Origin: Bacteriovoracaceae bacterium
GTDB taxonomy: Bacteria; Bdellovibrionota; Bacteriovoracia; Bacteriovoracales; Bacteriovoracaceae
NCBI GenBank assembly: GCA_025210745.1
Contig: JAOARC010000037.1
Location: 372,001-436,000, forward strand
Length of the DNA: 64,000 nucleotides
Reading direction: 5' to 3'
Shown: positions 53,951-62,052 of the stretch, one piece after another
How the letters are laid out: each line of letters begins with the position of its first letter
Numbering within the stretch: the stretch's first letter is position 1
The notes under the pieces: generated by a model
The model's input: only the letters and a program-made list of their open reading frames with translations
Database searches by the model: none
What the model was told of the DNA's origin: nothing
Made by a program: the position numbers and the translations under genes

Positions 53951-54676
53951 ATGGCAAACTATTTTAAAAAAATTAATATAAGTGAAGAAATTAAGAATAC
54001 GAAAATTCTCTTTATTTTTTTACAGATAATAACTTTAATTTTGATTGTTTTTGAAAGATCAATATCTGGAACTCTGGCTAGTTTTGGAACGATCTTAGAG
54101 GTAGCTTTAAGCTTTGCTATTTTTAATGCCTTTTTAAATTCAATGAAAAATAGAAATTATGCTTATTGGGGTATAAGTTTTGTTTTGTTTTTATTTCTTC
54201 TAAAAAACTTTATATTTTTCTCATTCGTTACTTTTAATCTTTCAGTTTTATATATTGTTTTTTTAGGTTTTGTTTTGTTAGCGATCAATAGTTATGTTAT
54301 GTCCTCACCATTATATTTCCCAAGAGTTCAGTGGTGGGAATATGATTATAAATATAGAGCTGATAAAAAAATTAAGATAAAAATAGCAGACCAAGAGTTT
54401 GAAGGAAGATTAACTGATCTTAGAAGATCTGAGGCTTCTATAGAATGTTTTGAGTATATAAAACTTGAAACTGAAGGAAGTATGAATATTCATTTTTCAC
54501 AAGCTGAATTTGATATAAATTTTAAAGTCAAAACAGAAAAAGAGCTTATAAAAGGAAGGCCCATTAGATATGGAATTCAATTTAATGCAGATAGTGAATC
54601 TTTAAGTGAGCTTAAAAAATATTGGAAAAATAATAAGCAAGTTAAATTGAGAAATAAGTTTAAAAATGAATCTTAA
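53951..54676 (+). CDS. membrane protein with degenerate PilZ-like domain
   Basis: 241 aa. Four membrane helices lie in the first 120 residues, then a cytoplasmic beta-rich domain (RADKKIKIKIADQEFEGRLT, DLRRSEASIECFEYIKL...) laid out like PilZ. The c-di-GMP motifs RxxxR and DxSxxG are only partly met, so ligand binding is doubtful. It overlaps tadA by 11 nt. Confidence 0.55.
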   Translation: MANYFKKINISEEIKNTKILFIFLQIITLILIVFERSISGTLASFGTILEVALSFAIFNAFLNSMKNRNYAYWGISFVLFLFLLKNFIFFSFVTFNLSVLYIVFLGFVLLAINSYVMSSPLYFPRVQWWEYDYKYRADKKIKIKIADQEFEGRLTDLRRSEASIECFEYIKLETEGSMNIHFSQAEFDINFKVKTEKELIKGRPIRYGIQFNADSESLSELKKYWKNNKQVKLRNKFKNES

Positions 54677-55142
54677 TATTAGTACTTTAAATATTTTTAT
54701 GGATGAGGCTATTTTGTTGGCAAAAGAGGCAGCCTATTATGATGAAGTTCCTGTAGGGGCTATAATTATTGATTCTAATAATAATATTGTCTCCAGGGGA
54801 TATAATAAGAAAGAAAAAAGATATGATGTTACAGCACATGCTGAAATTTTTGCAATAAAAGAGCTTGCTAAAGATATACAAAGTTGGCGTTTGAATGATT
54901 ATAAAATGATCGTGACATTAGAGCCTTGTCCGATGTGTTTTAGTGCGATTTCTCAATCTCGACTAAGTGAAGTTTATTTTGGAGCATATGATAAAAAAGG
55001 TGGTGCTTTAAGTCTTGGATATAACCTTCATCAAGATAGTAGATTGAATCATAATTTTAGTGCTTATGGTGGAATAAAGCACTTTGAAACGGCAAAGCTG
55101 CTTTCTGATTATTTTAAATTAAAAAGAAAGCAGCGTAAATAG
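54666..55142 (+). CDS. tadA: tRNA-specific adenosine deaminase
   Basis: 158 aa, or 147 from a second in-frame ATG at 54699 that matches the usual N-terminus better (MDEAILLAKEAA). Zinc and proton-shuttle motif HAE in TAHAEIFA and PCPMC in TLEPCPMCFSAI; YGGIKHFE also fits. It deaminates A34 of tRNA-Arg(ACG), whose gene lies 2.8 kb upstream. Converges on the peroxidase gene. Confidence 0.92.
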   Translation: MNLNISTLNIFMDEAILLAKEAAYYDEVPVGAIIIDSNNNIVSRGYNKKEKRYDVTAHAEIFAIKELAKDIQSWRLNDYKMIVTLEPCPMCFSAISQSRLSEVYFGAYDKKGGALSLGYNLHQDSRLNHNFSAYGGIKHFETAKLLSDYFKLKRKQRK

Positions 55143-55148
55143 TTCAAT

Positions 55149-56087
55149 TTATTTATAAGTTAAGGCTTTTAAAAATGATTGTATTGATTCATTTTGCTTT
55201 TTTGTTAACTTTATTCCAAGTTGATATTCTCCCATGATCTGAATTGCCTGTGATAAGGTTTTTATGCTTCCATCATGAAAATAAGGAGCCGTTTTTTCGA
55301 TATTTCTTAGTCCTGGGACTTTAAACTTATATTTATCACGTCTCTTTTTTGTTACATTATATCTTCCTAAGTCTTTGGTACTATATTTTTTTACAAGCCC
55401 AATTTTTTGATAAGACTGACCGCCTAGTATTGTCCCCGAGTGGCATGAAGTACAACCTACTTTAATAAAAGTTTCAAGACCTTCTCTTTGTTCATCATTA
55501 AGCGCATGAATGTCACCATTTAAGTAATGATCAAAAGCACTAGGAGTAATAAGTGTCTTTTCAAAAGCTCCTATTGCTACTCCAATATTTTTATATTTAA
55601 AATCTAAAGAGGCTTTTTTAAAGGCATTAATATATTTAGGAGATTTAATTTTTTCTAATGCTTGTTTTTCATTTTTAAGCCCATGTTCAATTGGATTTAA
55701 GATTGGTCCTAAGGCTTGTTCTTCAAGATCTTTGGCTCTTCCATCCCAAAACTGCCTAAAGTGATAAGCTGCATTTAATGTTGTTGGTGAGTTTCTATCC
55801 CCTCTTGTTCCATCATGTCCAGGGCTTGTAGCTTGGTTATCAACTCCGTAAGTATCTAAGTTGTGACATGAGTTACATGAAATGGTGTTATTAATCGATA
55901 ACTTTTTTTCGAAATAAAGTTCTTTTCCAAGCTTGATTAAATCTTGGTTTTTTTTTGTGTCAATAAGGTTGTTACTGATTGGCTTAAAATATTCATTTGC
56001 CATCTTTAAAAGAGCTCTGTCTTTTTCTGTAACTTTCTTATTTGTACATGATACAATAATAACTAACATTAATAGTATAGTTTTCAA
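55149..56087 (-). CDS. dihaem cytochrome c peroxidase (CcpA/MauG family) lipoprotein
   Basis: 312 aa starting at a TTG with AGGAGG in front. The lipoprotein signal is KTILLMLVIIVSC with lipid cysteine 14. Two haem sites CNSCH and CTSCH lie about 150 residues apart, with YFHDGSIKTL in the C-terminal region, as in CCP/MauG enzymes. It would reduce peroxide in the periplasm using electrons from a cytochrome c. The charge and length are normal. Confidence 0.9.
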   Translation of the reverse strand: MKTILLMLVIIVSCTNKKVTEKDRALLKMANEYFKPISNNLIDTKKNQDLIKLGKELYFEKKLSINNTISCNSCHNLDTYGVDNQATSPGHDGTRGDRNSPTTLNAAYHFRQFWDGRAKDLEEQALGPILNPIEHGLKNEKQALEKIKSPKYINAFKKASLDFKYKNIGVAIGAFEKTLITPSAFDHYLNGDIHALNDEQREGLETFIKVGCTSCHSGTILGGQSYQKIGLVKKYSTKDLGRYNVTKKRRDKYKFKVPGLRNIEKTAPYFHDGSIKTLSQAIQIMGEYQLGIKLTKKQNESIQSFLKALTYK

Positions 56088-56212
56088 CTTTTGCCTCCTA
56101 GAAGTTTTAAATGTAGTAACCTTTATAGTTTAATATTTTAAAAATAATATGATCAAATAGATAAATTCAATAGGCATATAAAAAATATCTATGATAATAT
56201 ATTGAATATTAT

Positions 56213-56302
56213 GGAGAATTGGCCGAGTGGCTGAAGGCGCACGCTTGGAAAGCGTGTAACGGGGAAACTCGTTCGGGGGTTCGAATCCCCTGTTCTCCGC
56301 CA
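56213..56302 (+). tRNA. tRNA-Ser (anticodon GGA), integration target
   Basis: 90 nt, class II. Acceptor GGAGAAT pairs with GTTCTCC with one G-U; anticodon loop TTGGAAA gives GGA; CCA encoded. Its 3' end is the left copy of the 20-bp att repeat, so the integrated element left the tRNA intact. Confidence 0.96.
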
Positions 56303-56305
56303 TAT
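56286..56305. other. attL, 20-bp direct repeat
   Basis: Overlaps the last 17 nt of tRNA-Ser(GGA) including CCA, plus three bases. Identical to attR at 63564-63583. Confidence 0.9.
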
Positions 56306-56319
56306 CTTTCAATACCCAT

Positions 56320-57447
56320 TTAACCTATTGAATTAAAAGACCTTTTAAAAGGCAGTAAGTTTTGATGTGCTAAAAATGTACTATCTTTTTGCTTTATACT
56401 AAGTTTTTGCATTGCCTCTCGCTGAGAACTATCACAAAGGTGAGCATAATGTTTTTGTGTTATAGCAACAGAGCTATGACCAAGAATGCCGCTTAGGACA
56501 TAGATGTCTCCTACTCGTTTACAGAAGCTTGTGGCAAAGGTTGATCGTAGGTGCTTAAAATATATCTTCTTTACACCAGACTCTTCTACAGCCTTTCTGA
56601 AAACTCTGTAAGTGAAGTGCTCATAAGACACCTGTGATATATTGTCTTCCTTAGTAAATACAAACTCAGATAGGCTTTTTTCTTTTCTACTTTGTAATGT
56701 TGACAGTGCATCAGGTGAAAAGAAAACGGATCTGTCCTTTTTTCCTTTTGTTTCATCTTTCATCCCATCTCTAGTCATTATTCTTTTGATGACAATTCTT
56801 CCTTCACTAAACAAAACACAATCCCACTTGAGACCGACAATCTCACCAAGCCTAAGCCCAGTGCTTAATGCAAATAGATAGAGGTCATAGTAGTAGTTAT
56901 TTCTATTATGACTTAAGAATTTAGCAACTTCACTCTCATCCCAATATACAATCTCCTTAGCAGTGACCTTAATATTATTTAATTTATCAGCAGGGCTTTT
57001 GTATATGTGCTCGAGCTCCACAGCAAAACTAAAAACCATTTTTATAACTTTGATGATTTTGTTTATTCTACTTTTGCCTATGCACGTTTCCTCACATTCA
57101 CTGAGGTTACTAACAAAGTGTTGTATTTGGCCGTAGCTAATTTTAGAAATTTTTTGGTTTTTAAAATGTGGTAAAAGGTACTTGTTAACAACGCCTTTGT
57201 AATCTCGAATTGTATTACTGGCAAGATGTGACTTGCTTTTAATCCATCGATTAGCGAGTTTATCAAAGTGTATATCTTCTAAATTGGGTACTCCAAGGGC
57301 TTTATTTCTATCCCTTTCTGCGGTAACTCGTTGTTTCCAGGCAATAGCATCAGATTTTCTTCTAAATACTTTTGTTATGGCCTTACCATCAATATAAACT
57401 TTTGGTCTATATGACAGATCACCATTTTTTAGTTTTTTAGGCTTCAT
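56320..57447 (-). CDS. tyrosine site-specific integrase
   Basis: 375 aa. The N-terminal arm-binding region (SYRPKVYIDGKAITKVFRRKS) is followed by a SAM-like core-binding domain at about 60-150. The catalytic domain has R199 in TGLRLGE, R301 in FKHLRST, H324 in LGHSS and Y334 in KHYAHL. The box usually H-x-x-R reads K298-H-L-R301. It lies 15 bp inside attL, pointing at the tRNA, as integrases of tRNA-targeting elements do. It overlaps the Rep-like gene by 11 nt. Confidence 0.95.
   Translation of the reverse strand: MKPKKLKNGDLSYRPKVYIDGKAITKVFRRKSDAIAWKQRVTAERDRNKALGVPNLEDIHFDKLANRWIKSKSHLASNTIRDYKGVVNKYLLPHFKNQKISKISYGQIQHFVSNLSECEETCIGKSRINKIIKVIKMVFSFAVELEHIYKSPADKLNNIKVTAKEIVYWDESEVAKFLSHNRNNYYYDLYLFALSTGLRLGEIVGLKWDCVLFSEGRIVIKRIMTRDGMKDETKGKKDRSVFFSPDALSTLQSRKEKSLSEFVFTKEDNISQVSYEHFTYRVFRKAVEESGVKKIYFKHLRSTFATSFCKRVGDIYVLSGILGHSSVAITQKHYAHLCDSSQREAMQKLSIKQKDSTFLAHQNLLPFKRSFNSIG
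56366..56385. repeat. candidate integrase arm site, left copy
   Basis: TGTGCTAAAAATGTACTATC, 61 bp inside attL, within the 3' end of the integrase gene; 19 of 20 bases identical to 63412-63431 in the same orientation. Confidence 0.6.
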
Positions 57448-58411
57448 AGCGACTCCTTTGGTTAAGAAGTCTTATGTTCTTTTGTTGTTTATTATATTTA
57501 ATTGTCAAAGAGCATTCATTATTTAACCCATTTTTGTATTTTTTAAAAGGTTTATTGAAAAATTGCTCAAGTCCTTTTTCAATAATTTCCGCTGGTTGTG
57601 TTTTATGTGGTGTCAGCTCTATAATTTTTTTAAAATTTCTACCAAAGTTACCATTAGTATTATGAATTTTTTTAAAATAAAAATAAGGGGTGATTTCAAG
57701 CTGAAACTTAGCTCTTAGAGCATTCTCTGACTTAATATTATTATTTATTTTGATTCTGTTAAGAGTAATGTTTTTAAAAGGATTAAATAATTTAAAATTA
57801 TCTTTATTATTTACTAATAAAATAAATTCTTTAATATTTTTAATCGGTAGCTTTTTACCTTTTAATAATATTTCTATTCTCGTACAGGGGAACGGAATCT
57901 TGGCTTTTATACTTCTATTATAGACCTTGATAACTTCATCTCCTGATCCAAAATTGAAACCTGTAATACTGCTTTTTTTGAACACGTCTGAAGATTGTTT
58001 GTATTTAACAATAATACCACTACTAATACTTTTAAAGTCTTCTCTAATGTCAATTGTAAGGTCTAGGCGTAAAATTTTAAGTTGATAAAGATCGAACAGG
58101 CTCCATAGCTTTTTACTTTTTTGATAGAACTCAAACCAGCTTTCTTCTGCTGATGGATTAAGTTTTAGCTTATATATAAAACCTTGTTTGTTATAATATG
58201 CGCTTATATCAATGTTTTTAAATAGTTGCAGTGTATGAAAACGACCTTCTCTCTTCTCATTGGCATAGAACATCTTTTTCGACTTTATTTTGTTAACCGA
58301 GATATTATATTCACTGACGCTTAACTCTATTTTGTCAATGAACCCCCCAAATAAAATACTTGAAGGGCTTTGTGACGTGAGTTTACTAGTTAATATAGAA
58401 AGTGACTTCAT
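57437..58411 (-). CDS. putative Rep_trans-like replication initiator
   Basis: 324 aa. The pattern LRLDLTIDI at 114-122, GFNFGS at 151-156, KVYNRS at 162-167 and TRIEILLK at 177-184 follows the order of the Rep_trans (pfam02486) family: RxD-x-x-x-D, then G-S-R-like loop, Y-D/N-K/R, then R-x-E. That family starts rolling-circle replication in plasmids and integrative elements. The C-terminal half is lysine-rich and unassigned. It is packed between the HTH and the integrase, overlapping the latter by 11 nt. Family assignment is by motif and is moderate. Confidence 0.55.
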   Translation of the reverse strand: MKSLSILTSKLTSQSPSSILFGGFIDKIELSVSEYNISVNKIKSKKMFYANEKREGRFHTLQLFKNIDISAYYNKQGFIYKLKLNPSAEESWFEFYQKSKKLWSLFDLYQLKILRLDLTIDIREDFKSISSGIIVKYKQSSDVFKKSSITGFNFGSGDEVIKVYNRSIKAKIPFPCTRIEILLKGKKLPIKNIKEFILLVNNKDNFKLFNPFKNITLNRIKINNNIKSENALRAKFQLEITPYFYFKKIHNTNGNFGRNFKKIIELTPHKTQPAEIIEKGLEQFFNKPFKKYKNGLNNECSLTIKYNKQQKNIRLLNQRSRYEA

Positions 58412-58413
58412 TT

Positions 58414-58644
58414 TTATTGAAAATTCTTCTCTTCAAGCCATTTTTTTATCTTATCAGGATCAAATCTAATAAGACGACCGATTTTTATAAATGGTATTTC
58501 ACTTCTGAATATTAACGATCTTAGATGTGACTCCTGAATATTCAAAAGTGAGCAGATTTGTTGAATTTTTAATAACGATTGGGAACTTTTTTTACAATCA
58601 TTGTTTGTCGTTTCTTCTTCTTTAACTTTTTGTGTTTCCTTCAT
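58414..58644 (-). CDS. AlpA/excisionase-like HTH protein
   Basis: 76 aa. After a charged N-terminus, LLKIQQICSLLNIQESHLRS continuing IFRSEIPFIKIGRLIRFDP matches the winged HTH of MerR-like excisionases: a recognition helix, then IPFxKxGRxxRF and DxxKIKKWL. Two nucleotides before the Rep-like gene. It probably directs excision or controls the rep-int operon. Confidence 0.85.
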   Translation of the reverse strand: MKETQKVKEEETTNNDCKKSSQSLLKIQQICSLLNIQESHLRSLIFRSEIPFIKIGRLIRFDPDKIKKWLEEKNFQ

Positions 58645-58758
58645 TGTATTTCTCCATCTTGATTACACTTTATTGTGTAGTAATAGAGAATTTAGCGTAG
58701 GAAAAAATTGCTTTCCTATTTTTAAAATATTACTTTTCAAAAATAGGACGTATTGTAC

Positions 58759-59517
58759 TTAGAGTGCTATAATTTCTAATTTTTCTTCTTTTATGACTTC
58801 TTTTAATCTCTTTTCCGTTAAATTAGCATCCGGGTAGCCACGTTTTTTTAGTATGTTAAGACAGTATAGAATAAGATTAAGCTGATCTTTTTCAAGTTTC
58901 CTTCTTAATTCATCTTTTTCTTTATTTGTTTGATTTCTATTTATAATATTAGTTTTATATGAGTATTCTTGATTATTTGATGCACTAAAACAGTTAAATA
59001 GGCGAAATACTTTAGAAATATCAACAATTAGGCATTGTCGTCTTTTTCCGGCTGTTAAAATTTTTTTATTATTAATAATAAACTCTTCGGTAATAGAAAT
59101 TTCATTTTCTAGTACAAACTGGACTCTCTTTAATGTTTCAAGCATCATTTTTATAGACTTTAAGGTGCTTTGTTTAGTTGAGTTTTCTTCAAATTTAAAG
59201 TTAGATTTTGTTATTATGTCTAGTGTCGATTTCTTTTCAACCTCTTGTATTATTGTCTTCGAGTTTCTGTTAAGTTTGTTTAGTAACTTGTTCTTCTGGT
59301 GAATTTTTTCATATTTACCTGATTCTTTCATGTTCGAGTAAATTTCAAAATCGTATAGAGCTTTTTCTATAGATAAGTAGGCATGTTTAGCATTTGCAAG
59401 TTCTATTTCATCGTACTCTTCATTTCCATTCATATCTTCTAAGTTTTTGTACCCTAGAAGTTCTAATATTTTTATTCTTTGTGTTTTCGTAAACTTTTTT
59501 TTTGTAAACTTTTTCAT
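58759..59517 (-). CDS. hypothetical protein of the element
   Basis: 252 aa, lysine-rich and mostly helical (KFTKTQRIKILELLGYKNLE..., ELANAKHAYLSIEKALYDFEI). No motif recognised; the end LKKRGYPDANLTEKRLKEVIKEE is helical too. It is 114 nt upstream of the HTH-rep-int operon and divergent from the small basic gene at 59593. Confidence 0.5.
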   Translation of the reverse strand: MKKFTKKKFTKTQRIKILELLGYKNLEDMNGNEEYDEIELANAKHAYLSIEKALYDFEIYSNMKESGKYEKIHQKNKLLNKLNRNSKTIIQEVEKKSTLDIITKSNFKFEENSTKQSTLKSIKMMLETLKRVQFVLENEISITEEFIINNKKILTAGKRRQCLIVDISKVFRLFNCFSASNNQEYSYKTNIINRNQTNKEKDELRRKLEKDQLNLILYCLNILKKRGYPDANLTEKRLKEVIKEEKLEIIAL

Positions 59518-59592
59518 TCTATTTCTTTCTATTTTAGATTAATTTTATTGTGCATCGCTTTTTTTGGTAGAATTATAAATAGGGAGGTATCT

Positions 59593-59889
59593 ATGTCAAG
59601 ACCAGTTGGGTTGCCAAAAACAGGTGGTAGAAAAAAGGGTTCGTTAAATAAAAAAACACGCTTATTGTCAGATGTTTTGGAAGATAGAGGCTTTGACTTA
59701 GTGGGGCGCTTATTAGAGGTAATTCCTGAATTAGACTCAAATAAGCAAGCTGATATACTTATAAAGCTATTAGACTATGTTTATATAAAGCCAAGAGTCT
59801 TGCCTGAAAAGACTAGCGAGGAAGATTCTTTACATTCATCTTTAATGAATTATCTAGAAAAAAGGAAAAGTCTTAAAAAAGAAGCATGA
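59593..59889 (+). CDS. small protein with basic AT-hook-like N-terminus
   Basis: 98 aa from the ATG behind AGGGAGG (59581-59587); an earlier in-frame start would add a hydrophobic stretch with no such site. The N-terminus PVGLPKTGGRKKGSLNKKT resembles the GGRPKGSxNK motif of phage and plasmid accessory proteins. The remainder is helical. It is the only plus-strand gene inside the element. DNA binding is inferred. Confidence 0.6.
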   Translation: MSRPVGLPKTGGRKKGSLNKKTRLLSDVLEDRGFDLVGRLLEVIPELDSNKQADILIKLLDYVYIKPRVLPEKTSEEDSLHSSLMNYLEKRKSLKKEA

Positions 59890-59908
59890 GTTACTTTTTA
59901 AATAAGTA

Positions 59909-60766
59909 TTATCTACATCTTTTAATATTAAATCTTTCTTTATATTTAAATTGGTATCTATCCATCTTCTGCTTCAGCTTAACTCTATGCTGATATAAGT
60001 AATCACCCCACTTTTTTAGCTTAATAGCATTAACAAAACCAGAGAGCTTTCCCCTTCTTTTTTCTTCAACAATATATTTTTTATATTTTTGTTCCCATCC
60101 TTTTTCATAACAAATAGAGTTGGCTTCTTTTTGCTCAATACCCGCTGGAGTTTTATAATATTCAATACTCTTAAGTTCCTTTTCAAGAGATGATGCTGCT
60201 TTTATTAGATTATTTTTTACAGCTATCAAGTCTTTATTATTTGGACTTTGTTTAGTGATCTGCATTATAGGTTTTAAAAACCTTAGTATCGAGTCTTTTG
60301 TCGTAAATGAGCTTACTGCATGTAAGGTATAGTTTTTTGTAGATTCTTTTAGCATTAAGGGTGTGACCTTTCTTTTTATCAAAGAAAAACTTTTTGTACA
60401 TAAATTGGCAAAAATGCCTTTTATGTGGTCAGCTTGTAGCTTTGCGTCTTTCTTAAGTAAATAGTCTAGAAACTTAGGGCGACAAAATTGTTCAGTTCTT
60501 ACTTGCTGAAAGTTTACATCTTTTGTTACATAATAGTTTGTTTTGTAATTAACTTTACTTGTAGATGCTTTAAGTAGGCCAGTGAGAACCTTTTGATCTG
60601 TAAGTAGATACTTTTTCATAATGTTTTTGAACTCGTTAAAGTCATTTGTTTGAATTTTTTCTATAGCATTTAGATAATCATGTTCGTAAGTTTTTAATGG
60701 TTTTTTTAGTAAAGAACTACATGAACTAATTAGAGTCGTAACTATTAAAATTTGAACATACTTCAT
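59909..60766 (-). CDS. lipoprotein, unknown function
   Basis: 285 aa. Signal peptide KYVQILIVTTLISSC with lipid cysteine 16. The mature part is basic and helical with few recognisable motifs. Its ATG overlaps the stop of the XRE regulator by 4 nt, so regulator and lipoprotein form one unit. It may serve entry exclusion or an envelope effector role; nothing in the sequence decides this. Confidence 0.6.
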   Translation of the reverse strand: MKYVQILIVTTLISSCSSLLKKPLKTYEHDYLNAIEKIQTNDFNEFKNIMKKYLLTDQKVLTGLLKASTSKVNYKTNYYVTKDVNFQQVRTEQFCRPKFLDYLLKKDAKLQADHIKGIFANLCTKSFSLIKRKVTPLMLKESTKNYTLHAVSSFTTKDSILRFLKPIMQITKQSPNNKDLIAVKNNLIKAASSLEKELKSIEYYKTPAGIEQKEANSICYEKGWEQKYKKYIVEEKRRGKLSGFVNAIKLKKWGDYLYQHRVKLKQKMDRYQFKYKERFNIKRCR

Positions 60767-61050
60767 TTTTTTATTCTCCTTAAAACAACTTCAAAGATAC
60801 CTGCGTTAATTTCTTCAGTGTATTCTTGAATCTTTTCAATGCCTTCTTCTTTAACTCCAAAACAAAGCTCATCAAGGGTTATTTCAAAGTAATCAGCAAT
60901 CTTTTTAACTTGGTTAAAGCTTCTAGGCTCCTGCCCAGCAACCCAGTTATTTATCGTTTGAGGGGCGATTTTAGTGGCTCTAGCTAGCTGAGCCATGGTT
61001 ATCCCTTCATTTTTTACTAAGTGTTTTAAATTGTCTTTAAATGTGTTCAT
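60763..61050 (-). CDS. Cro/CI-type (XRE) regulator A
   Basis: 95 aa. The HTH is at about 8-62, GITMAQLARATKIAPQTINN continuing WVAGQEPRS...LDELCF. It is a paralogue of the regulator at 63149 (about 60 % identical over the domain) with a longer C-terminal tail. It likely controls its lipoprotein neighbour and itself. Confidence 0.88.
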   Translation of the reverse strand: MNTFKDNLKHLVKNEGITMAQLARATKIAPQTINNWVAGQEPRSFNQVKKIADYFEITLDELCFGVKEEGIEKIQEYTEEINAGIFEVVLRRIKK

Positions 61051-61106
61051 GTTCTATTTATCGTCTATTTAAAACATTAGTAAATTAAGAATCCGTAAGT
61101 GCGTAG

Positions 61107-61128
61107 AAAATCCCTATGTGGGGATTTT
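61107..61128. terminator. stem-loop after the ATPase operon
   Basis: AAAATCCC / GGGATTTT (61107-61114 with 61121-61128), loop of 6 nt. It lies 27 bp beyond the membrane-protein stop and reads as a modest terminator in either direction. Confidence 0.45.
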
Positions 61129-61155
61129 TATTGATTAAGCTATAAGATTTTAGAT

Positions 61156-61728
61156 TTATTTATATGATTCTTGAAAAACTCTTGTTTTTAATTCTTCAAG
61201 TGAAGATTTGTGTTGGCTAATTGTAAGGTTTGCTTTTGATTCACAAATAAGGTGGTTATTTGCACCAAAGTTATCACCTGTAAGGGTGTGTCGAATATTG
61301 AATATCTCTGATTGCAGTTTTTGGTCGAAATCAGTAAAGAGATTTAAATTAAGGCACTTCATTCTTTTTAAAAAGTGTTCTTCTTTGTTTCTAATCTCTT
61401 TTAAAAGCTTAGTAATATCATGAAATGGTTTATTGTCACTTCTATTATTATAAAGATCGACCTTTAGATTAAGAGAAGTTACCTGATTTAGAAGATAGTC
61501 TATTTCATTTAAGATACTGTCAACAAGCTTTGTTGTGAAAATCAATTTGTGTTGAATTTGATAAGCAATAAATGCAATATATGCTTGAGCAGCTAGGTTT
61601 ACGATATCCTTCAGTTGAAGATCGTAAAAGTCTGAAGGTATTTTACCTGGAATTATTACATTAATAAAATAAAGTAAAAGGGATATAGTGATAATTAGGG
61701 CTAAAGCTCTTAAGAAAGAAAACTTCAT
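61156..61728 (-). CDS. two-helix membrane protein of the STAS-GHKL operon
   Basis: 190 aa. Helices at about 5-23 (FLRALALIITISLLLYFIN) and 45-62, then a charged helical cytoplasmic part of 125 residues. No family recognised. The ATG overlaps the DUF4325 gene's stop by 4 nt, so it belongs to the same operon. By position it could be the membrane effector or anchor of the module. Confidence 0.6.
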   Translation of the reverse strand: MKFSFLRALALIITISLLLYFINVIIPGKIPSDFYDLQLKDIVNLAAQAYIAFIAYQIQHKLIFTTKLVDSILNEIDYLLNQVTSLNLKVDLYNNRSDNKPFHDITKLLKEIRNKEEHFLKRMKCLNLNLFTDFDQKLQSEIFNIRHTLTGDNFGANNHLICESKANLTISQHKSSLEELKTRVFQESYK

Positions 61729-62042
61729 TTTGCATCATTGATATATTGTTTAACTTCGTTTATTAGGGACTCTTCTTGAGTAGAGATAAACTTAAATCTT
61801 TTAACAATATCAATGTCTTTAAATTTGCGTTGTAACCCACCGAAGGCTTCTTCAAGAAAAGATGTTGCATAACCTTCCGTATGATCAAAGTCTATTGTTA
61901 TATCTTCGTTCATAAGACTAGCTTCTGTAAAAAATTTCTCTAAATGTTCTTCTCGAAATAGTTCTCCTGAGTTTGAACCGTCAGTTTTGTACCTTGCTCC
62001 AGGTCTATCAGAGAAATCTTTAGAAATTTTTATAAAAGCCAT
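61725..62042 (-). CDS. STAS-like protein (DUF4325)
   Basis: 105 aa. It fits the DUF4325 pattern: GARYKTDGSNSGELFREEHL, ITIDFDHTEGYATSFLEEAF. These small STAS-like proteins usually sit next to an ATP-binding protein, as here (10 nt downstream of it). By analogy with SpoIIAA and similar anti-anti-sigma proteins it may be the phosphorylation target or binding partner of that ATPase. The conserved serine for such a switch is not pinned down. Confidence 0.75.
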   Translation of the reverse strand: MAFIKISKDFSDRPGARYKTDGSNSGELFREEHLEKFFTEASLMNEDITIDFDHTEGYATSFLEEAFGGLQRKFKDIDIVKRFKFISTQEESLINEVKQYINDAK

Positions 62043-62052
62043 ATATTATCCG

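Noticed and set aside
56130..56312. Minus-strand open frame over tRNA-Ser(GGA)
   Set aside because: Antisense of the tRNA (AENRGFEPP); no support as a gene.
59479..59592. Longer N-terminus of the small basic protein
   Set aside because: It overlaps the opposite-strand gene and adds a hydrophobic stretch; AGGGAGG supports the ATG at 59593.
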